The position numbers were made by a program, and so were the translations under genes. A stretch of DNA of 64,000 nt, taken from Streptomyces vinaceus. GTDB lineage: Bacteria > Actinomycetota > Actinomycetes > Streptomycetales > Streptomycetaceae. This document shows, in pieces, positions 50,052-58,362 of the stretch. The stretch's first letter is position 1, and every line of letters starts with the position of its first letter. The notes under the pieces were generated by a model. That model searched no databases. It was not told the DNA's origin and saw only the letters and a list, made by a program, of their open reading frames with translations. The stretch covers positions 124,001-188,000 of the forward strand of contig NZ_CP023692.1 of assembly GCF_008704935.1 (NCBI RefSeq). Direction: 5' to 3'.

Positions 50052-51506
50052 ATGCGACGTCACCCCCCTTGTCCGGCAGCCCTGTTCGCCGTCCTGGCCA
50101 CCCTCTTCGCGAGCCTCCTCGGCGGTCTCGGCCCCGCCGAGGCCTCCCCCTCCCCCGTCACCGTCGTCAACGCGACGCAGTTCACCGATCCCGCCGGCCT
50201 GCCCGTCCACGCCCATGGCGGAGGGGTCATCAAGGTGGACGAGTACTACTACTGGTTCGGTGAGGACCGGAACCCCGACAACAGCTTCCGGTACGTCTCC
50301 GCCTACCGCTCCGCCGACCTCAGGACGTGGGAGTTCCGCGGTCACGTCCTGTCCCAGGCCACCGACCCCGAGCTGGCCACCGCCAACATCGAGCGCCCCA
50401 AGGTGATGTACAACCGCGCCACCGGACAGTTCGTCATGTGGATGCACAAGGAGGGCAGCGCCACCGACTACGGCGAGGCCCGGGCCGCGGTGGCCGTCTC
50501 CTCCACGGTCGACGGCGACTATTCCTGGCGCGGGAGCTTCCGGCCGCTGGGGCACATGTCCCGGGACATCACCACCTTCGTGGACACCGACGGCACCGGC
50601 TACATGGTCTCCGCCGCCAACGAGAACGCGGACCTGCACGTCTACCGGCTCACCGCGGACTACACCGGCATCGAGGCCAGGGTGCAGAAACTGTGGGCCG
50701 GCCAGTCGCGCGAGGCTCCGGCCCTGTTCAAGCGCGACGGGGTCTACTTCCTCGTGACGTCCGGCGCCACCGGCTGGTCCCCGAACCAGCAGAAGTACGG
50801 CACGGCGGACAGCATCACCGGCACCTGGAGCCCCCTGCGCGACCTGGGCGACGGGAGGACCTACGGTTCCCAGACGGCCTTCGTGCTGCCCGTCGAGGGG
50901 ACCTCCGGTGTCACCACCCACCTGTACATGGGCGACCGGTGGGGCAATTCGATGGGCGGCACGGTCAACGACTCGCAGTACATCTGGCTCCCGTTGAAGT
51001 TCCCGACCAGGACCACCCTGTCCATGGACTACTACCCGCAGATCATCATCTCCACGGAGAACGGGACCGTGCGGGGCATCGGGGACTGGAACACCCTGAC
51101 GGCCGCGCACAGCGGCAAGTGCGCCGACGCCGCCGACTGGTCGGTGGCCGAAGGCGCGCCGCTGATCCAGTGGACCTGCGCGGCGGGCAGCGTCAACCAG
51201 CAGCTGTGGTTCCAGGGCGTCGGAGACGGCACGGTGCGGATCATGCTCCGCCACAGCGGCAAGTGCCTCGCGGTCCAGGACGCGTCCCCCGATGACGGCG
51301 CCGCCGTCGTCCAGACCACCTGCGGCGACGCGCCCGGACAGACATGGAAGTCGGCCCAGGCAGGCCCGACCGGCATGCGGCTCGTCGCCCAGCACAGCGG
51401 CAAGTGCCTCGACGTCGCCGACCGCTCCTGGTCCGACGGCGCGCGGCTCATCCAGTGGACGTGCAACGGCGGCGACAACCAGAAGTGGCGGCGCTCGGCG
51501 CTCTGA
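50052..51506 (+). CDS. Secreted exo-beta-1,3-galactanase-like GH43_24 with ricin-type lectin domain
   Basis: 484 residues. A signal peptide (ALFAVLATLFASLLGGLGPA, cleavage near residue 31) leads to a five-bladed propeller with VHAHGGGVIKVDEYYYWFGE, IERPKVMYNRATGQFVMWMH and REAPALFKRDGVYFLVTSGA. This matches GH43 subfamily 24. The Glu in REAP fits the catalytic acid and the Gln in YGSQTAFVLP the residue that replaces a base in this subfamily, which is known to lack the usual Asp base. The last 130 residues are a ricin-type beta-trefoil (CBM13; three repeats with SGKCxxxxD and QxW). Enzymes of this kind cut beta-1,3-galactan backbones of arabinogalactan from the end. It is under a LacI-type operator. 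Confidence 0.88.
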   Translation: MRRHPPCPAALFAVLATLFASLLGGLGPAEASPSPVTVVNATQFTDPAGLPVHAHGGGVIKVDEYYYWFGEDRNPDNSFRYVSAYRSADLRTWEFRGHVLSQATDPELATANIERPKVMYNRATGQFVMWMHKEGSATDYGEARAAVAVSSTVDGDYSWRGSFRPLGHMSRDITTFVDTDGTGYMVSAANENADLHVYRLTADYTGIEARVQKLWAGQSREAPALFKRDGVYFLVTSGATGWSPNQQKYGTADSITGTWSPLRDLGDGRTYGSQTAFVLPVEGTSGVTTHLYMGDRWGNSMGGTVNDSQYIWLPLKFPTRTTLSMDYYPQIIISTENGTVRGIGDWNTLTAAHSGKCADAADWSVAEGAPLIQWTCAAGSVNQQLWFQGVGDGTVRIMLRHSGKCLAVQDASPDDGAAVVQTTCGDAPGQTWKSAQAGPTGMRLVAQHSGKCLDVADRSWSDGARLIQWTCNGGDNQKWRRSAL

Positions 51507-51537
51507 CCCCGCCCCTCCACGACGGCACCGGTGGGGT

Positions 51538-51574
51538 CGTGTCCCACGCCGTGTGCACCACGGCGTGGGACACG
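51538..51574. terminator. Bidirectional 16-bp stem terminator
   Basis: The 16 bases at 51538-51553 are exactly complementary to 51559-51574, with a 5-nt loop. It lies between the convergent GH43 (stop 51506) and GH35 (stop 51613) genes. Confidence 0.92.
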
Positions 51575-51612
51575 GCCTGGGTGCACACGGCCCCACACGG
51601 CCGCCGGAGCCC

Positions 51613-53364
51613 TCAGTCCTCGACGGGGCCGAGGTCGGGCACGGCCCGGAAGGCCACCTCGCGTTCACGGCCGGGTGCGTGGAGTTCGAGTACGACGATT
51701 TCGTTGGCCCCCCTGCGCAGCACCGGGCCGGGGACGTACAGCGAGCGCTGGGGGCCCCGGGACCAGTAGCGGCCGAGGGCGAAGCCGTTGACCCAGACAC
51801 TGCCCTTCCTCCAGCCGTCGAGGTGGAGAAAGGTGTCGGCCGGCCGGTCCGCGTCGAAGGTGCCCCGGTGGAAGGCCGGCCCGGTCGGCGTCGCCGCCCC
51901 GGTGCCGAACGCCAGGTCCTCCAGCGCCGTGAGCGGCAGCGGACGGCTGGTCCAGCCTTCGAGCGGGGAGCCGTTGAACAGAACGCGGCCCGGCAATCCC
52001 TTGCGGTCGTGGATGGCCTCGCCGTAGTTCACCCGCCCCTGGTTCTCGACGAGAACGGTCAGGACGGCGCCCGGCCTCGGGACGGCGAAAGTGAGGGCGT
52101 GCTCGTGGCCCTCCCGCTCCAGCACCCCTACGGGCTGGCCGTCGAGGAAGACCTGGGCGCGGTCGCGCACCTGTTCCGGTTCGAGCAGGGCGGGCCCGGC
52201 GTCCGGCAGCTCCGTCTCGTACAGCACGAAGCCGTAGTCCTGTCCCAGTTCCTCCATGGTCAGCGGGCGGCGCGCGGCGACGGCGTCCCCGAGGACCGGC
52301 GCGGCGTCCAGCAGACCGATGCTCTCGGTCAGCCGCACCGCCTCCAGGCTGAACTTCGGGGCACGGGCGGGCGGCAACTCCTCGGGGACCGGGGCGTACT
52401 TGGCGATGACCTCGCGGAAGGCGGCGAACTTCTCCGTCGGGTCCCCGGCCTCGTCGAGGGGGGCGTCGTAGTCGTAGGAGGTGACGGTCGGCCGGTAGGT
52501 GTGCTTGTCGTTGGCACCGTTCATGAAGCCGAAGTTGGTGCCGCCGTGGAACATGTAGAAGTTCACGGAGGCCCCTGTCGCGAGCAGCTCGTCGAGCTCC
52601 TGGGACGCCTGCTCCGCACCGCGCACGACGTGGTTCCCGCCCCACCGGTCGAACCAGCCGATCCAGAACTCCGTGCAGAGCAGCGGTCCGGCGGGCCGGG
52701 CCGTGCGCAGGGTGGCGAGGTGCGCGGCCGAGCGGCTGCCGAAGTTGGCGGTGGTGAGCACTCCCGGCAGCGCCCCTCGTTCCAGGTCGGCCGGCTGGTC
52801 GCAGGTGAAGAGCGGCACGTCGACGCCGTGACGGCGGAGGGAGTCGGCGAGGTGTTCCAGGTAGGCGGTGTCGTCTCCGTACGCGCCGTATTCGTTCTCC
52901 ACCTGTACGGCCAGTACCGGCCCGCCCCGGGTGGCGAGCCGGTCGTGCAGCGGGGGCAGGAGCCGGCTGAAGTAGTCGTCGACCGCGGCGAGGAACCGCG
53001 GGTGGCGGCTGCGCAGCCGCATGGACGGGTCGGCCAGGAGCCACGAGGGCAGGCCACCCCCCTCCCATTCGGCGCAGATGTAGGGGCCGGGCCGCAGGAG
53101 TACGTGCAGTCCCTCGGCGGCGGCGAGGTCGAGGAACCGGCCCAGGTCGAGGCCGTCGTCCGTACGGAACTCGTCGGGCCGCGGCTGGTGGAGGTTCCAC
53201 GGTACGTACGTCTCCACCGTGTTGAGCCCCATGAGGCGGGCCTTGTGCAGCCGGTCGGCCCACAGGTCGGGGTGGACCCGGAAATAGTGCAGTCCGCCCG
53301 AGAGGATGCGGAAGGGAACGCCGTCGAGCCGGAATCCGTCGTCTTCGATCTGGAGAAGGGGCAT
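51613..53364 (-). CDS. GH35 beta-galactosidase, cytosolic
   Basis: 583 residues from the ATG at 53364 (GAGGAGC box); the longer in-frame extension upstream runs through the operator and was rejected. The barrel is clear from RILSGGLHYFRVHPDLWADR, LNTVETYVPWNLHQPRPDEF and RPGPYICAEWEGGGLPSWLL. The acid/base Glu is in VQVENEYGAYG and the nucleophile Glu in LCTEFWIGWFDRWGG. C-terminal beta domains follow. There is no signal peptide, so it should act on imported galacto-oligosaccharides, releasing terminal beta-galactose. A LacI-type palindrome is 60 bp upstream. Confidence 0.94.
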   Translation of the reverse strand: MPLLQIEDDGFRLDGVPFRILSGGLHYFRVHPDLWADRLHKARLMGLNTVETYVPWNLHQPRPDEFRTDDGLDLGRFLDLAAAEGLHVLLRPGPYICAEWEGGGLPSWLLADPSMRLRSRHPRFLAAVDDYFSRLLPPLHDRLATRGGPVLAVQVENEYGAYGDDTAYLEHLADSLRRHGVDVPLFTCDQPADLERGALPGVLTTANFGSRSAAHLATLRTARPAGPLLCTEFWIGWFDRWGGNHVVRGAEQASQELDELLATGASVNFYMFHGGTNFGFMNGANDKHTYRPTVTSYDYDAPLDEAGDPTEKFAAFREVIAKYAPVPEELPPARAPKFSLEAVRLTESIGLLDAAPVLGDAVAARRPLTMEELGQDYGFVLYETELPDAGPALLEPEQVRDRAQVFLDGQPVGVLEREGHEHALTFAVPRPGAVLTVLVENQGRVNYGEAIHDRKGLPGRVLFNGSPLEGWTSRPLPLTALEDLAFGTGAATPTGPAFHRGTFDADRPADTFLHLDGWRKGSVWVNGFALGRYWSRGPQRSLYVPGPVLRRGANEIVVLELHAPGREREVAFRAVPDLGPVED

Positions 53365-53423
53365 GGGCGTGCTCCTCAACTGAGCAGGGATGCGCGGATG
53401 GCGCGCGGACTCTCGTCGTCTGA

Positions 53424-53439
53424 ATGTTTGCGTAAACAT
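53424..53439. promoter_or_regulatory. LacI-type operator candidate upstream of the GH35 gene
   Basis: ATGTTTGCGTAAACAT is a near-perfect 16-bp palindrome, 60 bp before the GH35 start. It differs by one base from the consensus ATGTTTACGTAAACAT shared with the sites at 49651 and 49925. Confidence 0.7.
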
Positions 53440-53503
53440 CGCGGCCATGGCAAGTCCGGCGCCGCGGTCGTGTGCGGCCCGTCGGTCCTGCCGGGGGTGG
53501 TGT

Positions 53504-54310
53504 TCAGGGGTGGGTGGTGCCCAGGAGCAGCTGTCCCACCGAATCCCTCAGGACGGCGCAGGCTTCGGGGTCGAGGCCGTCGTCGGAGACGAAGTAGTCG
53601 ATCTCCGAGAGCGCGATGAACCGGCTGAGGCCGACGACGCCCCATTTGGTGTGGTCCGCGACCACGGCCACCTGAGTGGCGCAGTCGATGAGCGCGCGGT
53701 TGGTCTGGGCTTCCGCGAGGTTCGGAGTCGTCGCGCCGGCGCGTTCGGACACTCCGTGGGCGCCGATGATGAGCAGGTCCACCTGGAGGGAGCGGATCGC
53801 CTGGTCGGCGAGGGGTCCGACGAGCGAGGCCGACTTGGTGGGGGTACCGCCGGTCAGGAGCAGCGTGGGGCCCTCGGGTCCGGGCTCGGCCCCGGTGGGC
53901 CGCAGCAGTTGGGCGACCGGCAGGGAGTTGGTCACCACCGTCAGACCCGCGACGTCCCGGAGCCGGGCCGCCACGGCGTAGGAGGTCGTCCCGCCGGAGA
54001 TGGCCACGACGCTGCCCGGTTTCACGAGGGCGGAGGCCGCCTCGGCCACCGCCGACTTCGCCCGCGACTCCAGAGCGGCTTTCGTCTCGAACGGCGGCTC
54101 GTCCCCCGTGGTCACGGAGGCGCTGATGGCGCCCCCGTGCACCTTCGAGAGGGAACCGGCGCGGGCGAGCACGTCGAGGTCGCGACGAATGGTCATGTCC
54201 GAGACGCCCAGCTGTTCCACGAGATCGGCCACCCGTACGGCACCGTCGCGGCGCACGATGTCGAGGATGACCGCCCTTCGCTGCGGTGCGAGGCGCGCTG
54301 ACTCGGTCAC
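53504..54310 (-). CDS. DeoR-family transcriptional regulator (copy 1)
   Basis: 268 residues from a GTG at 54310. The N-terminal helix-turn-helix (AVRVADLVEQLGVSDMTIRR, then DLDVLARAG and KVHGGAIS) binds DNA. The C-terminal sugar-phosphate isomerase-like sensor domain shows the SGGTTSYAVAARL and TNSLPVAQLL segments plus the final DYFVSDDGLD. Ligands of this class are phosphorylated sugars. It is about 75% identical by eye to the copy at 58363-59172, with an identical recognition helix. It follows galK in the same direction, is likely autoregulated via the CATAA..CAACAGT site 63 bp upstream, and probably controls galT-galK. Confidence 0.94.
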   Translation of the reverse strand: MTESARLAPQRRAVILDIVRRDGAVRVADLVEQLGVSDMTIRRDLDVLARAGSLSKVHGGAISASVTTGDEPPFETKAALESRAKSAVAEAASALVKPGSVVAISGGTTSYAVAARLRDVAGLTVVTNSLPVAQLLRPTGAEPGPEGPTLLLTGGTPTKSASLVGPLADQAIRSLQVDLLIIGAHGVSERAGATTPNLAEAQTNRALIDCATQVAVVADHTKWGVVGLSRFIALSEIDYFVSDDGLDPEACAVLRDSVGQLLLGTTHP

Positions 54311-54372
54311 GATCTCGTCCCCCGTTCCTCTGCCCGCCGTCCGTGCCGGCCGCCGAAGCACACGGCATCCCT

Positions 54373-54390
54373 CATAAACCAACAGTCTAC
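54373..54390. promoter_or_regulatory. Candidate DeoR operator upstream of deoR copy 1
   Basis: CATAAACCAACAGTCTAC lies 63 bp upstream of the regulator's start. It aligns with similar sequences before araF (63576) and galT (56732). The shared core is CATAA..CAACAGT. Confidence 0.5.
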
Positions 54391-54418
54391 GTCGCGGGGC
54401 CCGGCGATCACCTGCTTC

Positions 54419-55552
54419 TCATGCGATGCGCCGGGCACCCGCGGCCGGGGAGACCGGGAACAGGTGCGGAGCCTGGTATCCCGCCGCACGGAACGCGGCG
54501 GTGACGGCGGCTCCGATGGCCTCCACCCGGCCCTCCTGCGCCAGCACGATGACGGATCCCCCGAAACCGCCGCCGGTCATGCGCGCCCCGAGGGCTCCGT
54601 GCGCCAGGGCCGTGTCCACCGCGAGGTCGCTCTCCGTGCAGGAGATCCGGAAGTCGTCGCGCAGCGACGCGTGGCCGTCGGTGAGGATCGGCCCCAACGC
54701 CGCCAGGTGCCCTGCCCGAAGGTGTGAGACGGCGTCGGTGACCCGTGCGTTCTCCGTCACCACGTGCCGGACCAGGGGCACCAGGTGGGCGGGGAGCGCC
54801 GTGCCCGCCCGGGACAGGTCCGCGGGGGTGAGGTCGCGCAGTGCCGCCAGCCCGAGCAGCCGGGCGGCCTGCTCGCACCCGGCGCGCAGGGCCGCGTACG
54901 CCCCGTCGCCGAGGTCGTGCTTCACCCGGGTGTCGACGACCAGCAGGCTCATCCCCTGGGCCTGCGGGGCGAAGGGGATCTGCTGGTGGGCGCCGGCTCG
55001 GATGTCCAGGTGGAGGGCGGCCCCGGCGGTGCAACAGGCGGAGGCCAGCTGGTCCATGGCTCCGCACGGCACGCCGGCGAAGCCGTTCTCCGCGCGCTGG
55101 CCGATCAGCGCGAGGGCGGACGCGCTCAGGTCCAGCCCGTAGAGGTCGTTGTAGGCGAAGGCGACCGCGCATTCGAGCGCGGCGGACGACGATAGGCCGG
55201 CGCCGGCGGGCACCGTGCTGTCGACGTGGAGGTCGGCGCCCCCGACCGGGTGTCCGGCTTCGCGCAGCGCCCAGACGACCCCCGCCGGGTAGGCGCCCCA
55301 AGTGGTGACGGCGCCGGCGGTGAGTCGGTCGACGCGGAGGTCGATGACCGGCCCGTCCCCCTGGGCGCTGTGCAGCCGCAGTCGGCCGTCCTGGCGCCTG
55401 CGCGCCGCCACCAGGGTGTGCTGCGGGATGGCGATGGGCAGGGCGAAGCCGTCGTTGTAGTCGGTGTGCTCACCGATCAGGTTGACCCGGCCGGGCGCTG
55501 CCCAGACCCCCTCCGGGCCAGCGCCGAAGATGCGCAGGAAGGCCTCCGTCAT
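54419..55552 (-). CDS. galK: Galactokinase
   Basis: 377 residues from the ATG at 55552 (a GTG at 55561 is an alternative). The GHMP kinase signatures are complete: the galactose-binding PGRVNLIGEHTDYNDGFALP, the ATP loop PAGAGLSSSAALECA and the C-terminal MTGGGFGGSVIVL. It phosphorylates alpha-D-galactose at C1 using ATP in the cytosol, the first step of the Leloir pathway. It is encoded 79 bp after galT and before deoR copy 1, all in the same direction. galE is not present in the window. Confidence 0.96.
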   Translation of the reverse strand: MTEAFLRIFGAGPEGVWAAPGRVNLIGEHTDYNDGFALPIAIPQHTLVAARRRQDGRLRLHSAQGDGPVIDLRVDRLTAGAVTTWGAYPAGVVWALREAGHPVGGADLHVDSTVPAGAGLSSSAALECAVAFAYNDLYGLDLSASALALIGQRAENGFAGVPCGAMDQLASACCTAGAALHLDIRAGAHQQIPFAPQAQGMSLLVVDTRVKHDLGDGAYAALRAGCEQAARLLGLAALRDLTPADLSRAGTALPAHLVPLVRHVVTENARVTDAVSHLRAGHLAALGPILTDGHASLRDDFRISCTESDLAVDTALAHGALGARMTGGGFGGSVIVLAQEGRVEAIGAAVTAAFRAAGYQAPHLFPVSPAAGARRIA

Positions 55553-55631
55553 GTGGTTCACCGCGTCACCACGCCGTCCGCAGGTGCCGTCGCGCGCGGG
55601 GTGCCGGCTCTCCCGGTCACGGAGTACCGGC

Positions 55632-56681
55632 TCATGACGCGACCTCGCGCAGCCGTGCGGCGGCGGCCTCCGGGGCCACGTCGTTGACGAAGGAGTCCAT
55701 TCCGGATTCGACTCCGGCGAGGAATTTGAGCTTGCCCGCCGACCTGCGCACGGTGAACAGCTCCAGGTGCAGCGCCAGTTCCTGGCCGCCGGTCTTCGGT
55801 GCCTGGTGCCAGGCGGAGATGTAGGGGGTGGGGGCCGGCTGCGCGGGCTCCCCTTCTTGACGGAACAGGCGGTCGAACCTGCGCAGCAGCTCCAGGTACA
55901 TCCCGGGGAATTCGGCGCGTTCGGCCTCCGTGAGGCGGGTGAGGTCGGGGACGCGGCGATGCGGGTAGAGGTGCACCTCGTACGGCCAGCGGGCGGCGTA
56001 GGGGACGAACGCCGTCCAGTACTCCCCCGCCAGGACCACGCGCGAGGTGGCGGCCCGCGCTTCGGCGAGCAGGTCTTCGAAGAGGTTCGCCCCGGTGACG
56101 GCCCGGTGCGTACCGGCGACGGCGATCATCTTGGCGGTCCGCGGCGGAACGAAGGGAAAGGCATAGACCTGCCCGTGCGGATGCGCGAGGGTGACGCCGA
56201 TCTCCGCGCCGCGGTTCTCGAAGCAGTACACCTGCTCGATCCCGGCGAAGGACGACAGCCGCTCGGTGCGGTCCGTCCAGGCGTCGAGTACGAGCCGGGC
56301 CCGGTCCTCGCTCAGATCGGCGAAGCTCGCGCCGTGCTCCGGCGTGAAGCACACGACTTCGCAGCGCCCGAAGCGCCCCGCCAGCGAGGGGAAACGGTTC
56401 TCGAACACGGCCACCTCGTAGTCCGCCGCCGGTATTTCGCTGTGTCGACCGTTCCGTGAGGGGCACAGGGGACACGCGTCGGTCGGCGGATGGTGGACGC
56501 GTCCCTGGCGGTGCGAGGCGATCGTGACCCAGTCCCCCGTCGCCAGATCCAGGCGCAGCTCCGGGTGGCTGTCGACGGACTCCAGCGCACGCCGGTCGAC
56601 CGTGTCGCGCTCGGCGCTCTCGTCGAGGTCGAAATAGATCAGCTCGCGGCCGTCAGCGAGCTTCGTCGAGGTTCTCTTCAC
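55632..56681 (-). CDS. galT: Galactose-1-phosphate uridylyltransferase
   Basis: 349 residues from a GTG at 56681. The HIT-fold is recognised from ACPLCPSRNGR (zinc Cys pair), VFENRFPSL and the active-site HPHGQ motif (TLAHPHGQVYAFP), whose His forms the UMP intermediate. LHLELFTVRRS in the C-terminal half also fits. It transfers UMP from UDP-glucose to galactose-1-phosphate. It is the first gene of galT-galK-deoR, preceded by a promoter with TTGACT and TACTGT boxes and an overlapping direct-repeat region. Confidence 0.96.
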   Translation of the reverse strand: MKRTSTKLADGRELIYFDLDESAERDTVDRRALESVDSHPELRLDLATGDWVTIASHRQGRVHHPPTDACPLCPSRNGRHSEIPAADYEVAVFENRFPSLAGRFGRCEVVCFTPEHGASFADLSEDRARLVLDAWTDRTERLSSFAGIEQVYCFENRGAEIGVTLAHPHGQVYAFPFVPPRTAKMIAVAGTHRAVTGANLFEDLLAEARAATSRVVLAGEYWTAFVPYAARWPYEVHLYPHRRVPDLTRLTEAERAEFPGMYLELLRRFDRLFRQEGEPAQPAPTPYISAWHQAPKTGGQELALHLELFTVRRSAGKLKFLAGVESGMDSFVNDVAPEAAAARLREVAS

Positions 56682-56731
56682 GGAAACGTGCCCGTCTCTC
56701 GGAGTACGGTACGGCGCTGTCGCGAGCCATA

Positions 56732-56767
56732 CATCGACAACAGTAAACAGAAAACAACTAAAGTCAA
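56732..56767 (-). promoter_or_regulatory. galT promoter with overlapping DeoR-type site
   Basis: Reading the minus strand, TTGACT (56767-56762) and TACTGT (56745-56740) are separated by 16 bp, a good vegetative-type promoter ending about 60 bp before the galT start. Three heptamers, TGTTTTC, TGTTTAC and TGTTGTC, lie head to tail across the -10 box. The last is the galT member of the CAACAGT motif found before deoR and araF. Confidence 0.6.
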
Positions 56768-56779
56768 CGCGTGAACGTG

Positions 56780-57889
56780 TCAGGCCCGTGCCCGGCGATG
56801 TGCGCTGCCGTACGAGCCCTTCGCGTGGCGCCGCCGCAGCAGGACGAAAGCCCCACCCGCCAGCGCCGCGGCGCCGCCCACGACGCCCCAGACCACGCCG
56901 ATCCGGGCGGCGCTCCCGGGCGCGGTTGCGCCGGGCCGCGCCTCCTGTGCCGTCCCACCGGGAGCGGTGTCACCGCCCGCCGTCGCCTCGCCGGCCCGGG
57001 CGGACGGTGAGGTAGAGGGCGAGCCGGTGGGGACCGGGCTGGGCGACAGTGCCGGGGACTGCGAAGGTGAGGCGGCACCACCGGGTGCGGTCGCGCCGGC
57101 GTCGGGTCGGGAGCCGGCGGTCGTGCCGGTGATGGCGATGTCATCGAAGAAGAGGACCGCTTCGGATGCCCCGATCCGCTTCGACGGCCCCTTCTCGGGG
57201 CGCCAGTTGGGGCGATAGGCGCCGATCCTGAAGTGTGGCGGTTCGCCGCGGTGGTAGTTGTTGGCACCCTGGTGCGAGCCGACGGTGACGCCGTCCCGCG
57301 TGACGGCGATCGAGCCGGGCCTGCCCGCCGAGGACCACGTGATGTCGAAGGCCCACCGGTTCCAATGGCCCGGACGCGCAGCACCGAGCGGGATGACGGC
57401 CTCCTGTATCTCACCCTCGGTCATCCAGTGGACCTTCACTTGCCAGTCGGCGCCGTGGATCGAGAGTGCGACGACGGGCTTGATGCCCTCGCCGTCATCC
57501 TGCGTGCTGAACCACTGGGCGACGATGGTGTCGAGGTCCCGCTCCTGCCAGTCGCCGGGCAGGTAGTTGGCGAAGCTGAAGCGATGACTGCCCGCGTCAA
57601 GGCCCTTGATGACCAACTCGGACTTGAACGAACGCCCGTCGTTGGGAATGTTCACGCGCACGGCCTGCCCGGACTTCCCGCCCGGCGCGGGTCCGACGAG
57701 GACACGACCGAAGCCGTTGATCGCCGTGAACGGCAGCTTCTGGGAGGGCGACTCGAAGTCGTACGACACGGAATCGGCGGCCGCTGCCGGGGTGGCGGCA
57801 CCCAGGCCCGCGACCAGCAGGGCGGTGGTGCAGACGGTGATGAGGCGGGCCGGCCGGCCGGTGGACGACGGTGGTACGGCGAGGGGCAT
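56780..57889 (-). CDS. Cell-surface polysaccharide-lyase-like protein with C-terminal anchor
   Basis: 369 residues from the ATG at 57889 (AAGGA box). A signal peptide (LITVCTTALLVAGLGAATPA, then AAA) leads to a 210-residue jelly-roll domain resembling the heparin-lyase-I-like (PF14099) fold: SYDFESPSQKLPFTAING, ERDLDTIVAQWFSTQDDGEG, ADWQVKVHWMTEGEIQEAVI, HRGEPPHFRIGAYRPNW. A Pro/Ser/Thr-rich linker of about 80 residues follows, then a membrane helix (IGVVWGVVGGAAALAGGAFV) and a basic tail. No LPxTG signal was seen, so it is held by the helix. Activity as lyase or carbohydrate-binding protein is unclear. It may bind the polymer attacked by the GH43 enzyme. Confidence 0.82.
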   Translation of the reverse strand: MPLAVPPSSTGRPARLITVCTTALLVAGLGAATPAAAADSVSYDFESPSQKLPFTAINGFGRVLVGPAPGGKSGQAVRVNIPNDGRSFKSELVIKGLDAGSHRFSFANYLPGDWQERDLDTIVAQWFSTQDDGEGIKPVVALSIHGADWQVKVHWMTEGEIQEAVIPLGAARPGHWNRWAFDITWSSAGRPGSIAVTRDGVTVGSHQGANNYHRGEPPHFRIGAYRPNWRPEKGPSKRIGASEAVLFFDDIAITGTTAGSRPDAGATAPGGAASPSQSPALSPSPVPTGSPSTSPSARAGEATAGGDTAPGGTAQEARPGATAPGSAARIGVVWGVVGGAAALAGGAFVLLRRRHAKGSYGSAHRRARA

Positions 57890-58362
57890 GGGCGTGTGTC
57901 CTTGCGCGAGAGGTGACGAAGATTGCGGCCGACGGTCGGCGGCGGGCGGGAAGGTACGACGAAGCCGACGAGGCCTTCGGCAGAGACCGCCGGGTCGTGG
58001 CGAGAACGGGCGGCGGAGACCGGCCACGAGCCGTCCTGGTTTCCCGTACCGTCGCCGTTCGCCGCTTTCCTGCGGTTCGACCGGACGGCGGACCATGACG
58101 CCCCGTGGGATATTCGGCGAGGAGGTGTCGGAGAATCCATTGCACCGGCGCCCGCCGCCCCAAGCGGCGTGGAGCGCAATGCATTAAGGGTGTTTTCTTA
58201 CCCGCCGCAATGACGTGACACCCGATGATGCGTGGCCGAATTCACGACACCCCATCACATGAGTGCAGAAATGCCACTTTGCTCGGAACGATTTTGAGGC
58301 GGCGGCATGCTGCAGCGCGTGCCCCGACCGGTTTCAGCACGCGTGGGTGTGCCGCTCGTCCT
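57890..58362. other. Gap between polysaccharide-lyase-like gene and deoR copy 2
   Basis: About 470 bp between two minus-strand genes. It holds the promoter of the lyase-like gene. The part around 58180-58300 is less GC-rich, but no clear boxes, operator copies or gene were seen. Confidence 0.4.
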
